Source: Warburgia ugandensis (taxonomy: Eukaryota > Streptophyta > Magnoliopsida > Canellales > Canellaceae). From it: DNA of 64,000 nt. Location: NCBI GenBank assembly GCA_035236585.1, contig CP141132.1, positions 23,225,945 to 23,289,944 on the forward strand, in the 5' to 3' direction. A model generated the notes under the pieces. The model was not told the origin of the DNA, did no database searches, and worked only from the letters and a program-made list of their open reading frames with translations. Numbering within the stretch: the stretch's first letter is position 1; the number at the start of each line of letters is the position of its first letter. This document shows, one piece after another, positions 10,706 to 21,980 of this stretch. Made by a program: the position numbers and the translations under genes.

Positions 10706-12991
10706 TGATAAGTGTTCAATTTTGTATAAAAAGTATTCAATTTTGTATAAATTATAGTGTTATTCTATGAATTTTTTGGGAATTCATAACACATGCATTT
10801 GTGACCTAATGATTCAAAAGTTTGATATTTGGTAGGTTTGAAGGCAATCCAGACTAAATATATGAATGATCATAATATTCTAGGATTTAATTAAGGTTTT
10901 CACTCTTTTGTAAGTGTGGAGAAGATGATCTAAAGGTCAATATCAATTAAGATGAGAATTGAAGATCAGGATAAAGAAAGAGACTCAAGATCTAAATTTT
11001 ATCATTCCAAGGCTCAATCGTGGTTCAAGATAATCCTAGGGCAAGCAAGAAATCCAAGGATTCAAGCCACTCAAGTCACCAAGCAATGAGCCATCAAAGT
11101 GAGCCACCAAGCCAAGCTTCATAGAGTCACACAATTGGAGGAGAAATTGAAGTGATTATCCTTGCTAAAAAAGTGATTTTCCAAGGGATAAGTAGAAAGA
11201 AATTTCATTGATAATTAACATGGTAACATAGCATGCTACGTGGACCAATAGGAGAAGGGACCATTCCTTATCTTTCCCTTCCCATCTTTCTCTCTTTCTT
11301 CCTCTCTCTCTCCACTTACCAAAGAAGGAATCCCACACATGGAACTTAAGGTGGGGGAACCTCCTTGAAAAGTCATGCCTCTCACCTTAGTTCCTCTTAA
11401 GGGTTTTCCCACTTTTGCTTTTCACCTTTTTTCCATGGTCTAACCTTCCATTCCCATCCTATGTTCCCCATGATTCATCCTTACTTCCTATTAAAATGCC
11501 ATGTCCAACACTCAGAGGTGAATCATGATTTTTAACCCTTTGAAGAGTTCTATGGTTTGCACTTCCTAAAATTAAGGCTCACTTCCTAATTTTCATAAAA
11601 ATCCTATCTTCAATTTCTATGTCATCTTTTCCTTAACCTTAGTATAGGATTTATTAACTTTAGAAGTGCAAAACCATCCAATAAAACACCCTTAGGGTTA
11701 TCCATGAAAACAACAAAGACAGGAAGAGAATGCCTCCCTCCTAAAAGGTTGAGGCCTTCCACTGTCTCTTGCTTCTAGGGTTTGCAATGGCTTTCTCCAC
11801 TTGGCTACTCCTCCACTCTTTGAAGCCTCCATGCCACCTTCTTCTTCTAGCTACATATTCTTTGAAATTTCAAGATTTCTTTCTCCTTATTTTGCAATTC
11901 ATTCTAGGTTAGTTCCATTGCTATTGTTCCTTCCTTTATTACCTTGTTTAGCTTCTTGTTTCATATGTTTACTTTGTAGTTCCATGTGTCTTGTTCTTTC
12001 CTTGCCTTCCATTGTTGATTTATTTTAGTTTATTCATTAGATCCTTGAATCCAAGGGCCATTAATATCTTGTAGTGATAGCCAAGAGATAGGGCCCTTTG
12101 GATCAAGTTATTTGTCCCTTGAATCTTATTGAATTCCTTGCTTTTCACTGCTCTCATTTCCCATCTATTTCACTCTCTTTTCATTTGGTTCTTGTTTGGG
12201 TTACACACATGAATCTATTGATTATTGGATAGTGAATGTTGGTCTTAGTTTTAAGTTAGTTTGGGTTCTTGAAAGTGGTGCAATGATCTTTTCAATGTTC
12301 CATGTACCATGCACACCTTTTTGTATGAAATTTCAATTCAATAAAATACCTGTTAAATGTTCAAATTTCTTATTTATTTCCAATACAAGTAATCCATTGA
12401 ATCTCATGTTCCTTTTGTAGTTTCCATGCATCTTTCATTTAATCTTTCATGCGCACTATTAATCTAAGTTCCCATGCCTATCATGCTTAGTTCATGCATA
12501 ATACTTTCTTAATCTCCATCGCAAAATTGTCATAGGTCATGCATTCCATTGTAGTTTTAATTTGCACATTCTTTTCACCATTGAGTCATGTGCACAAAGC
12601 CATGCTTAGTTTGCGTCTTAATTTCATGTGCACAACTACTTGCCCCCATGTGCACTATTCTGCTTTTGTTTCCTTAGTCTTGCATGTTTTATTGCCTAGT
12701 TTAGTCATGTTTAGCTTTATTTGATCATTGTCTATGGTTAGTAGAATGTAGAGTAGTTTTAGTAAGCTCCTTCTTTTATTTTTGAAAATTTTCTATTTCA
12801 TGCATGTTTTAATTTCCAAGTTGTTTTTAATTCTTAGAATAGGTTAAAATCTATTTCTTTTGGCTAGGATGAATGATTTAAGCAAGATATAATAAACTTA
12901 CAAAATCATGAGATTCCTCTGAGATAGACCTCGCTCGCATACATCTACTATAATTAATTTGTGTGCTTATGAGTAATTTAAAGTTACACCA
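10706..12991 (+). repeat. 3' LTR of the first Athila element
   Basis: It starts TGATAAGTG and ends TTACACCA, immediately followed by the second ATTTT. It aligns with 147-2430 over its length, with frequent substitutions and small indels. Its inverted repeat is at 11341-11393. Confidence 0.92.
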
Positions 12992-12996
12992 ATTTT
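12992..12996. repeat. Target-site duplication ATTTT, right copy
   Basis: Perfect partner of 142-146. Confidence 0.85.
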
Positions 12997-13039
12997 CTTC
13001 TTTGGCAAAGAGACCCCTCTCCTATTTTCTTCTCTAGAT

Positions 13040-13192
13040 AGCGATGAACCCCTTTTAGAAAATCTTCAGGGGGGTTGCCTCCTCGTTCTGTTTTACCTAT
13101 GCCATAATGCTCATGGGTAGGTTTTGTCTAATTGGATTTCCTTTATAATAGGATTTTATTCCAAAGATGCGATATTAGAGCTTGCTTACGCT
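13040..13192 (+). pseudogene. nad5: Nuclear copy of part of mitochondrial nad5
   Basis: In the frame opening near 13068 the sequence reads GVASSFCFTYAIMLMG, then CLIGFP; after a one-base frameshift near 13146 it reads GFYSKDAILELAYA. This is the conserved block [39 protein letters not shown] (shown in part) of subunit 5 of plant mitochondrial NADH dehydrogenase. Only about 120-150 bp are recognisable. The missing base and stops show that it is a dead nuclear copy (NUMT), not mitochondrial DNA, and it is surrounded by retrotransposons. Similarity ends abruptly near 13192. The call rests on recalled protein similarity. Confidence 0.72.
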
Positions 13193-13403
13193 TTAGATGA
13201 AGAGGGTAAGCAAATAACATGGAGTTTTTCCTGTCTGGGTTTTTAATTAACACTAAAAAATAGATATGACACTACCATTCTCCTCTTTGTTGATTTGTAA
13301 ATAAAAAGATAGATTGGAGTCTTTTTGATGACTTTCCTTAACCATACTCTCAGATCCACAGATGACAGACTTGATTTGTAAGTGATCGAAATGCTTAGAC
13401 CTA

Positions 13404-13406
<3 letters not shown>
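13193..13406. other. Unassigned sequence
   Basis: Short AT-rich stretch between the nad5 copy and the microsatellite. Nothing recognisable in it. Confidence 0.4.
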
Positions 13407-13489
<83 letters not shown>

Positions 13490-13505
13490 TGTGTGTGTGT
13501 GTGTG
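13407..13505. repeat. Compound (CT)n-(GT)n microsatellite
   Basis: About 40 uninterrupted CT units run to 13487, followed within a few bases by about eight GT units (13490-13505). The RE-rich frame on the opposite strand is a by-product of this repeat. Confidence 0.97.
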
Positions 13506-15472
13506 GGTAAGTGGGTGTGTTTAGTGGTCAATCAGTTACCAGATGTCCAGTTGGTGATTTTCTTGACATTAAACCTATCGACCATGTTCATAGATTGATA
13601 ACTATAGAAACAATTTATATATATACTTTGGTTTCTTTTAGTTCTAGTCATCGATTAATAGCTAAACATTTTGGTCAGCATGCCATTTGTTTATCTAGTT
13701 TGGCATGTAAGCATCGACTAATATCGAAAGATTTGAACCAACCGATCATAGGTAGGTGGTACCTGAATTACCAACTATTCATTGGATTTTGATTCGTATC
13801 TTGATGTGATGTGCTATATGGCTTACGATCTGGTTTTGCTTTGTATCAAGATTTGATGTGATATACAATCTATGATATGATTTTTGGTGATATACACTTT
13901 CATGTTTAGTTTTTAGTTTGATAACTATGCCTATATTTGTTGGTTTTTAGCTTGATTTCTATGCCTTATTTTGTTTAGTTTTTAGCATGATTCCATGCCC
14001 TCTTTTGTTTGGTTTCTAATGTGATGTTATTCCCTTATCATATTTGATTTTTGGTCCAAATGGACACCTTGTAATTGATAGGTTTTGAGTTTTAATTGAT
14101 GATTGTAAATGATGGTTTTCTTAGTCCAAAATCATGCTTGGCATATACACTTTTTAGCATGGGACTATGCTATGTAACTGATAGTTTTTTTATTCTAAAA
14201 TGATGCTTAGTGTGTATGATTTTTAGTATGTTACTATGCCTCTGTTATGTTTGATTTTTGGCCTAAATGAGTGTCATGTAAATATTGGTTTTATTGGGAT
14301 TTCATAAGTTGTATAGGGTACAAAGTTACCCAAGAATTTTCTTTTAAATGGGTAGATGATAATGAAGCTTGATCGGAGCTATCATATGAGGTGGTATGGG
14401 TTGCCCTGCTAGTCTCAAAACACCAAAAGTGTTAGATACCCATTGCCCAAAAAGTGACATCTTGATTATGGTGATCACGACACCCTTTTTTGCTAGATGT
14501 AGGGGCCATGAGGTTGCGGTGGTTAGTCCCTCCTGGGTATCAGTGGCCGCATGAGTCAATCACTCGTTCATGAGCATAGTGTGATCCCTTGTAGTATTCT
14601 TTGAGGGAGCAAGATGGCAATTCAAAAGAAGAACGCATGGTTTGGTCGCTAAATGAGTACTCATGACTTGCTTGGTAGATGATGCCAATGTGTACTTGGA
14701 TTTATGTTAGCACGAAGAGTTCTAAAATTGTGGCTTTAATGCTTTAACACTTTGGTGAGATTCAATGCATCCAATTTGCTTGAATTGTCAAGTTATGATT
14801 ATTTCTGTTATGTAGATTAAGATATTGAGATGCATGTTGTCTGAATGCCATTTAATGATTGTGATGCATTACATGGTATGACTAATAAGAAGTTAGTCAT
14901 GAAATTTTGTGTGAACATAAATGTGTTTTCAAAATCATATAGTATGTATGTAGATATGCATGTTGTGATGCCATACATTTCAATCTTGTAGGCCTAGCTA
15001 GATGTTGGTTATGCCCATATACTCAACCTACAAAAACAATGCAGATCAAGTAAAAAAGACTAAGAGTGAGGAATGAAGGACCCAGAGATAAGAATTAAGG
15101 AAGAAATGTGAGACGAATGACATTTTGGAATTTACCTTCCTTGTGTTTAAATTGTTTACTATGAACGTATTTATGCACAAGGTGCTAGAAACTCTATTCA
15201 TTTAGGTATTACATTGTAATTAGGTTATGACTGACAAAACTTAGAGAATTTTTTTGAAATGAAATAGAGTCCAATGGGACACAGATGTGAGTATAGTATT
15301 TTTCTTTATACAAGTTTTGGACGGTTAACACTAAGGCTTTTTGGAAACAATTTTCGAGGAAAAAGGTTCTTCCGCATGATTTAGTTTATTAATGACATTT
15401 TCAAATAGGGATCCTACCTTTCAAAAAGGATTTTAGATAAATACTTGTGTTTTAAAAACTAAGGTCATTACA
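13506..15472 (+). repeat. Gypsy LTR, right portion; left end not located
   Basis: The end reads GGTCATTACA and is followed one base later by a tRNA-iMet-type primer site. The last 200 bp resemble the end of the LTR at 50072-52668 (CAAATAGGGAT, then a lysine-codon-like A-rich stretch, then TCA.CA). The region includes degenerate repeats of about 34 bp at 13908-14290. I could not identify the TG that opens the LTR, so the left coordinate is only the end of the microsatellite. Confidence 0.55.
13908..14290 (+). repeat. Degenerate repeats of about 34 bp
   Basis: Copies beginning TTTTTAG or TTTTTGG and containing CTATGCC recur at about 13913, 13947, 13980, 14049, 14152, 14220 and 14255. The TTTTTGGCC/TCC-AAATG copies at 14049 and 14255 are one longer period apart, which suggests a higher-order duplication. 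Confidence 0.65.
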
Positions 15473-15474
15473 GT

Positions 15475-15487
15475 TGGTATCATAGCC
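15475..15487 (+). other. Primer-binding site, initiator tRNA-Met type
   Basis: TGGTATCATAGCC differs at one base from the usual TGGTATCAGAGCC. It lies two bases after the LTR end at 15472. Confidence 0.8.
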
Positions 15488-15633
15488 TAGGTTTATGTCA
15501 CTCATAGCCAATTCCTTATGGAAAGTTGCGAATGGTCAGCAAAATAACAAACTTTTGGTCCTTGTGTGAGTAAGAGAGAAAGTACTCACATGTGATTTCT
15601 CTTTTTTTGAAAAAAAAATTCCACCTAAGATAC

Positions 15634-15812
15634 ATGGAGAAATAACCCCAAGTCCTATCAACAGACCCACTAGCTCATTGGAGCAAGGGAATGGATGGGT
15701 GAAGCTATCAATAATTGATGTAGCAACTTGGGCTGTACCTACAAAATCAACTGCAAGCAACACTAAGTGGAGGGGTAGGAGCTTCAAGGGGAAACATTAG
15801 CAGGGGAGAACT
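15634..15812 (+). pseudogene. gag: Gypsy gag, N-terminal fragment
   Basis: From the ATG near 15634 the frame is open and rich in Pro/Ser/Lys/Arg (MGEITPSPINRPTSSLEQ at the start, TKWRGRSFKGK near the end). This is consistent with a poorly conserved gag N-terminus downstream of a primer site. It is cut at 15812 by the solo LTR and resumes at 20130. The start codon is uncertain. Confidence 0.5.
15808..15812. repeat. Target-site duplication GAACT, left copy
   Basis: GAACT precedes the LTR; GAACA follows it at 20130-20134. Four of five bases match. Confidence 0.65.
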
Positions 15813-16386
15813 TGTAACATCCCTAACTTTTGTATGGAGATTGAATAAATAATGAAATTAAAAATTTTAAGGAAAATTAGGCTTATTAAAATTGAACTTC
15901 TCATAGAAGTAGAATCAAGATATAAGACATGTATAATTGAAAACATACTCGACAAATCTTCAGAATGACTGCAAGCACGACAAATTCTGAGTTCGGATGA
16001 AAAATCCTTATTTTTCTCTATTTTTATGAATAAAAGGGTAAAATAGTAATTTTACTCATAACCAAGACCTAAGACATAAAAATTTGGAATGTACTTAAAA
16101 ATATGATTCCAACGCCACTAAGCATGCTCAATTCTCAGTACATAGGAATAAACCCTATTTTTTTCTATTTTTGAAATTAAAAGAGCAAGATGATCATTTC
16201 ACACCTCTGTGGGGCCCACAACAGTCCATAAAGGAATTCAATGATCAGAAAATATGTAATCATTAGTCAAACCACTACCACCTGCTAGTGGAGATGGAGG
16301 TGGTAGTGGGAATCCAATGACCATTTAATAATAAAAAGAATTGAACATGATAATTACATGTAATCATGGAAAATTTCAAAAATACC

Positions 16387-16394
16387 TATAAATA
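16387..16394 (+). promoter_or_regulatory. TATA box of the solo LTR
   Basis: TATAAATA lies about 575 bp into the LTR, followed by a leader containing CT-rich sequence and GTCCACAGACGCACCC. A plausible U3/R promoter; no activity can be inferred. Confidence 0.6.
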
Positions 16395-18026
16395 GTCCAT
16401 AAAATTTCCAAAATTTTTTCTAATGTTCATCATGAGGTACCCTACCATGCCTTAAAATCCCAACTCCAAAATACTCCACAATCTTTCCCAAAATTTTCTT
16501 CTTTCCTTCTTTCTCTCTCTTTCCCTAGGAGAGTGTCCACAGACGCACCCGACAGACAATTCATGTCTGTTATCGGGGCACGTCCAGGGTCGTGCCATCC
16601 TCGATGAACCAGATTTTTTGCCTGGGAAACCCTATTTAAATTAGCCATCCATTTCCAGCCCTTCACTTTCAATCTTAACTGTTAGATATGTTTGGACTAA
16701 GGAGATCTACAAAAGCCCTAAGAAATTTGGATGATCCACCTCCTGGATCGCTGAGAAAAAAAAAAGAGAAAAATATTAGGTACCATCTCTGACAGTCAAT
16801 CCTAGTTATTCCAACCAATCTGGCCGTTAAGCCCATATTAGATCTGGGCTGTCCAAGTTTTGAACTAAAAGCTCATTTCTTCAATTAAGAGCTCAATTTA
16901 GCTCTGATTTTAGATATGAAAGTGTCTATAGATTCCTTATCACTTGTAGAAGTTACTAAACTCGTAAGATTGGTGTTTTCAATTGTATTTACTTGTGATA
17001 ATTAGTAAAATCAGTACCAATGGTAGTGGATCATGATCTAGATGGCTTTAAAATGAAAATCTAAACCGATAGATGGGTTTAAGAGGTCTCAAAAACCTAT
17101 GAATCATGATCACAGTAAGATTTCTATATATCTAGATCAAGAAATTAAACAAAGACAGTAAGATCCAATATTAGCCCTTAACACATGCTGAAATCTTAAA
17201 ATCCAAATTCTGATATCAATTTAACTCCAAATTGAGATTGAAAAGTTGGGTTAGATTCCTCTTGATGAGGAGAACCCACTGAACCAACAAAATAATAAAT
17301 TAAATTAATGAAAATTTCAGTAATTAAGTAGATAAGGGTACTAACATTCCTGATCTACAAGATCTGGGATGATCAGACCATTCAAACCATATTGGATGAT
17401 GATCTAATAATATAATAACTTAAATAAATGGGTTAGATGTAATTGAATTGGCATATCTTAAGAGATCTAACCTTAAAAGTAGTAAAATCCATAAAAATGA
17501 ATGGAAATATCCTTGATCAATTTGATCAAGGAGGTTTGTACTGTATGGATGTAATTGAATAATTATATAAAGTTAATGTCATATGGATTAATGGACCTGA
17601 TGATGATAATTTGGTATAGATTAAGATCTATGCCCTTAATGTTGGAAAAATGACTTAAGATCTTCTTGATCGGTTGGATCAAGAAGAATCATATCATTAG
17701 ATAAGATGTATCAATGATTTAGTAATAAAATCGCATTAGGAAAATGTATTAGATCTAAATAAAAATGAAAGATCAAGATCTAAACCCTAAAAGGGATGAA
17801 AAATGAATAGAAATCAACTATGATAGTTGGATCATGATGAGTAGTTATGGCATGTTAAATTTTTGAATGCTATTATAATTGTCTTTTTATTTCTTGGTAG
17901 ATTTAATTGTTGGATTTATTTAATTATTTATGCTTTAATGCTTATGTTATGAAAATTACATTGAAAATGTAATTAAATGAAAAATAGATTTGAAGGACAA
18001 TTACATGGAATGAATGACATAGACTT

Positions 18027-18410
18027 ATTGATAGTAAGGGCCATAGTTAGTAGGATAATATATGGAATATTATTTCCTTGGCCCAAATTAGGAGAATAAT
18101 GAAACTCCATGAATGACATTTAAATGTTCATGGATTTAATTAAAATCAATTAGAAAGAGTACTTAGGGTTAAAATGCTCGCAGGAACCTTATGAAAGGTT
18201 GAGCTAAGGTTACTCTAGTGGATGATGAACATGGTGGTTAAGGGGGTTCTCTAATAGAGCCTTGCTCTTCCCCTACCTTCCATTGATGTTTGTGAGGTCT
18301 AAACGTCTCCTTATATGATGATTGAAGTAACCACTTTGTGTTCAACCATTCAGCTAGTAAGCCTTAGCCAATTTGATATAAGAGGAGCTGTCTAGACTTA
18401 GGATGGAATA
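18027..18410 (+). repeat. Module shared with the Athila leader
   Basis: An exact 16-mer (ATTGATAGTAAGGGCC) at 18027-18042 matches 3154-3169. An exact 14-mer (AGGAGCTGTCTAGA) at 18383-18396 matches 3498-3511. Between them both copies share TCTAAA.G.CTCCT and other blocks in the same order. I see no match to it in the related LTR at 36511-39958. Confidence 0.65.
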
Positions 18411-20129
18411 AACTATCCTCAACTAGTAAAACATTAACTGCTTGAGTAATAATAATAAGAGTATAAAAGGTTAGTAAATTATCTAATCCTAATAAAAATT
18501 GGAAGGAAGATAAGGATGATCAAACAAGATCTAGAGGATCTTGAATGATAAAAAACAATAAGAATACTAATGTTGTATTTTATTCTGTATGTATGTGTGG
18601 AAAAATATAGATAGAGAACCCAAACCCTTGATCAAATATGATTCAAGGAAAATTAGGGCATCCCTTATACGAATACATGAAGAAAGAATACTTGTATAGA
18701 TGAATAACTTTATACGTATGGTTTGACAGATGTATGAATTCAAACCATGAGGGGCAATGTGGAGTGAATACCACTTGAGATGTATGAATCAAGACCATGA
18801 TACCACTTTAGGGTAGGTGGATGTACAAGAATGTATAAGATTCATGTGTATACATACATGATCTTCTGTTTAGAATTATAGATCTTCATGATATAAGTAT
18901 GCTTGGTACCTTAGCATAATAATAATCCAATCACATGATCCAACCCCATGATCCAATTTAATTGATCTAATATAATGATCTAATCAAATGAGGTGAAAGT
19001 AATGAGATGTGTAGACTAAGGAAACCTTAAGAACAGGGCATAGAAAATATTCCAACCTTAGTTAAACAGACACATCATCTGATATGTACAATATATTTTA
19101 CATACAAGCATGGTGGCTTGTGATTTGGTTTTACAAAGTCTTAGGACTGGGGATGCTATGCTAGGGAAGTTATGAGGGTTTGGCCACTTGCTTCCTGAAA
19201 GTTATATGATGGATACCATGCCCAAAGAGAGGTTAAATGTCGAGTGGCAAGTCATGGGAAGGCCACCACTATGACAGCGATGGTCCCCCCCATGCAGACA
19301 TGAATTTTGTTATTTCCATAGTTGGTATTAGTGGATTATTATGCAGTTATTTGGGTGTGATGTACGAATTTAGATTGCTGCATAGTAGTCTTTGAGTATT
19401 TTGCATTATGATGCACATATGATAGGCATATTGTAATGCCATGGCATGATGAGATGCCACTACATGAGTTCCTGGAAAGAAAATCCCTGAATGAGAATTG
19501 GCTAAATAGTGATCTCCTAAGTGGAAGTATAGTCAGGGGAAGGAACAAGTTTTGAGAAATTTTCACTATTTTAACGGATTTATCCTATGCTACATAAATA
19601 ACGTATATACTCTATGTTGAGATAACTCATGAGTAGATAACCATGATGGAATAATGACTAAGGTATGTATTCTTATATTAGTGAAGTAGTATATTTTTGT
19701 ATCCCCTACCAAGCATAGCTTGTTGATATATTGTAAATTTTTGAATGTTTACAATATCTTAGATACAGGGAAGGAGACTTAAGGAAGTAAAGCTTGAAGA
19801 GTCAGAAGCTACAAAACTAATTAGAGTATTTCTCTTAAAGATTGTGTAATTTGGTTATGTACTTTGTAATTTGGATTGTATTTGGACAATGGATTGTAAT
19901 TGTAATACAGGGGCTGTGTAAGAGTGAACTACTAGATGATTCCTGTTATTCAATAAAATTTTATTTTATATAAAATGTCTATGTGTATTATGTACCTTGA
20001 GGTGAGACTTGGGTTTTGTTACAAACAAATTTAAAAGAAAAGAATTTTCATTGCATTGTTTGCAAATTCTTTTTACCATTAAGGGGCCCTGCCTTTAAAA
20101 AATGTATTACAGAAACCCAAGTTGTCACA

Positions 20130-20886
20130 GAACACTAGCTTAACAAGGTCAAGAAGATTTTAGCGTCACTCTTTAGAGAAGAAGAGTCAGATGCAATTGA
20201 TACTTGTTTGAAGTTGAGAAAGTTCTCAGGTGATGAAGGTCCCCGAAGAGAAGAAAGTGATTATGGCAACATTTATGATGACTTGTGAAGTGGCATTCTT
20301 ATGGCAGATTGTGGAATGCACTCATTTTGCATGCCACCCATGAGGAGAGTTTAAAATAGTCTTCTTCAACAAGTACATTACCTTACACATTTAGAGATAG
20401 AAGAAAAAAAAAGATTCTTAAGTTTGAAGCAAGGTGACTTGTCAATGATTCAATATGGAAATAAGTTCACTCAACTTTACAGATTTGTGCCGAGTGTGTG
20501 TGTGCTATTGATGAGAAAGCAACCAATAAATTTGTTGACAGATTGACTTCCAGGTTATAAAGCAAGGTCCTTAGAGTCCAGTCTACCACCATAACAGAAT
20601 TGGTGGAAATGGATTCCATTTTCGAGGACATAAATGAGTACAAATGGAGAGAAAGAAAAAAGAGAGGAATGTTAGCACTAGGGAACATTTCAACAAAGAA
20701 AAGAGGCCCATGCTGTCTTTAGGGTTTTAGCAATTGCAAATGCATTAGTTTGGCAATTAAGGAAAGGTGCCTGATTCCAGACCATGTTCACGATGCAGGA
20801 AGTACCATCCAAGTAACTTATGCCATGATATGGACCTTAGGTGTTACAACGATGGACAGGCAGGAAGCTTTTCCAGTGACTATCAA
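20130..20886 (+). pseudogene. gag: Gypsy gag, C-terminal part with zinc-knuckle remnant
   Basis: Continuation of the gag interrupted at 15812. Readable blocks include KRFLSLKQGDLSMIQYGNKF and TQLYRFVPS near 20410-20490, equivalent to the FL.LKQG..SV.EY...F..L.RF.P pattern of chromovirus-type gag. At 20785-20883 a CSRCRKYHPSNLC...CYNDGQAG.F remnant matches the C.RCG..H.G.C...CYNCGQ.GHF..DC double-knuckle pattern, with one Cys, the His and the last Cys replaced. There are many stops. Sequence from about 20887 belongs to an Athila pol, so this gag was cut there and joined to another element. Confidence 0.72.
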
Positions 20887-21092
20887 ATGAATCCTTGCTT
20901 GTAATCATAGCCTTCAATTTAGATAGAGAATAGGAAGGTAAGCTTCTTGAAGTTCACACCAAACACGAGATAGCTTTAGGGTGGACCATAGTGAACGTCA
21001 AAGGGATTAGCCCTATTGTGTGTATGCATAGAATCCATCTAAAGGATAGTGCTAAACTATCTAGGGAAATGTAGAGGAGACTAAAACCTAAT

Positions 21093-21980
21093 ATGGAAGG
21101 GGTAGTGAGAGTCAAAGTGTTAAAACTCCTAGATGTTGGTGTCATCTACCTTATCTTTGATAGCAATGGAGTCAACCTAGTTGAGGTTGTTCCCAAGAAG
21201 TCTGGAGTTACGGTAATTCAAAATGAGGATAATGAGTTAGTCCTCGCTCACATGACCACTGAGTGGAAAGTCTGTATAGATTATCAAAACCTGAACTCAG
21301 TCTCAAGGAAAGACCCTTTTCCTCTTCCATTTATTGACCAGATGCTAGAAAGGTTAGCCAGTCATAGTTATTACTACTTTCTTGATGGTTACTTTGGCTA
21401 TAACCAAATCCCCATAGCACCTGAAGATCAGGAGAAGAGTATCTTCACCTGCCCTTTTAGGACAATCGCCTATCTACATATTCCTTTTGGACTTTGCAAT
21501 GCTCCAGCTACTTTTCAAAGGTGTATGCTGAGCACTTTTTTTGATATGGTGGAGAGGTTTTTAGAAGGGTTTGTGGATGATTTTTCAATGTTTAGTTCTT
21601 CATTTGATGAATGCCTGCTCCATGTAAAACTTGTCCTTGCTAGGTGCCAGGAAAAGAATTTAGTGCTAAATTTGGAGCAATGCCATTTTATGGTTCAAAA
21701 TGGCATTGTTTTAGGCCACACTATATCATATAATGGAATAGAAGTAGACAAAGCCAAAGTGAACTTACTCTATAACCTTCCCCCTTCAAGGATGATCGAA
21801 GAAATTTTCTCATTTTTAGGGCATGCTAGTTTTTATAGATTATTCATCAAGGACTTTAGTAAAATTACTAAGCCCATATGTAATTTACTTACGGAGGAGG
21901 CAAATTTTGACTTTGATGAAAATTGTATGACAACATTTGAGCTCCTAAAGGATGAGTTGACTTCTACACCTATTATTTGA
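21093..21980 (+). CDS. Athila-type reverse transcriptase, uninterrupted 295-residue frame (fragment)
   Basis: The best-preserved coding segment in the window. In order it has LLDVGVIYLI near residue 10, KVCIDYQNLNSVSRKDPFPL near residue 56, the motif-A segment SYYYFLDGYFGYNQIPIAPE near residue 92, TCPF and FGLCNAPATFQRCM, and then the catalytic FVDDFSMF near residue 164. After these come EQCHFMV...VLGHTIS and the connection block FSFLGHASFYRLFIKDFSKI. Both visible catalytic regions (LDGY and VDD) are intact. The frame ends at TGA 21978-21980, where relatives continue into RNase H, and stops lie upstream before 21093. It is therefore a surviving piece of a dead polyprotein, not a complete gene. 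Confidence 0.8.
   Translation: MEGVVRVKVLKLLDVGVIYLIFDSNGVNLVEVVPKKSGVTVIQNEDNELVLAHMTTEWKVCIDYQNLNSVSRKDPFPLPFIDQMLERLASHSYYYFLDGYFGYNQIPIAPEDQEKSIFTCPFRTIAYLHIPFGLCNAPATFQRCMLSTFFDMVERFLEGFVDDFSMFSSSFDECLLHVKLVLARCQEKNLVLNLEQCHFMVQNGIVLGHTISYNGIEVDKAKVNLLYNLPPSRMIEEIFSFLGHASFYRLFIKDFSKITKPICNLLTEEANFDFDENCMTTFELLKDELTSTPII

Larger units (their letters stand above)
147..12991 (+). mobile_element. Full-length decayed Athila-type Ty3/gypsy LTR retrotransposon
   Basis: A 12.8-kb element bounded by two related LTRs of about 2.28 kb and flanked by ATTTT on both sides. The order inside is tRNA-Asp-like primer site, long leader, gag, protease, reverse transcriptase, RNase H, integrase, a non-coding tail of about 1.7 kb and a polypurine tract. 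Translated fragments resemble the plant Athila lineage throughout. Every domain is interrupted by stops or frameshifts, so the element cannot act by itself. The two LTRs differ by many substitutions and small indels, which makes this an old insertion. No env-like frame is visible after integrase. Confidence 0.93.
15813..20129 (+). mobile_element. Solo LTR of a gypsy element, 4.3 kb
   Basis: It begins TGTAACATCC and ends GTTGTCACA. It is flanked by GAACT/GAACA, with gag sequence of another element on both sides and no primer site after it, so it is a solo LTR left by LTR-LTR recombination. Near 19690-19760 it shares a block (CCAAGCATA...TTGT, TTTACAATATCTTAG) with the reverse-strand LTR at 36511-39958. 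It is about 0.9 kb longer than that relative. Part of the extra length, 18027-18410, resembles the Athila leader. Confidence 0.82.

Noticed and set aside
13253..13531. Arg-Glu-rich frame opposite the CT array
   Set aside because: It is only the translation of a dinucleotide repeat. The same applies to the frames at 33990-34295 and 44355-44540.
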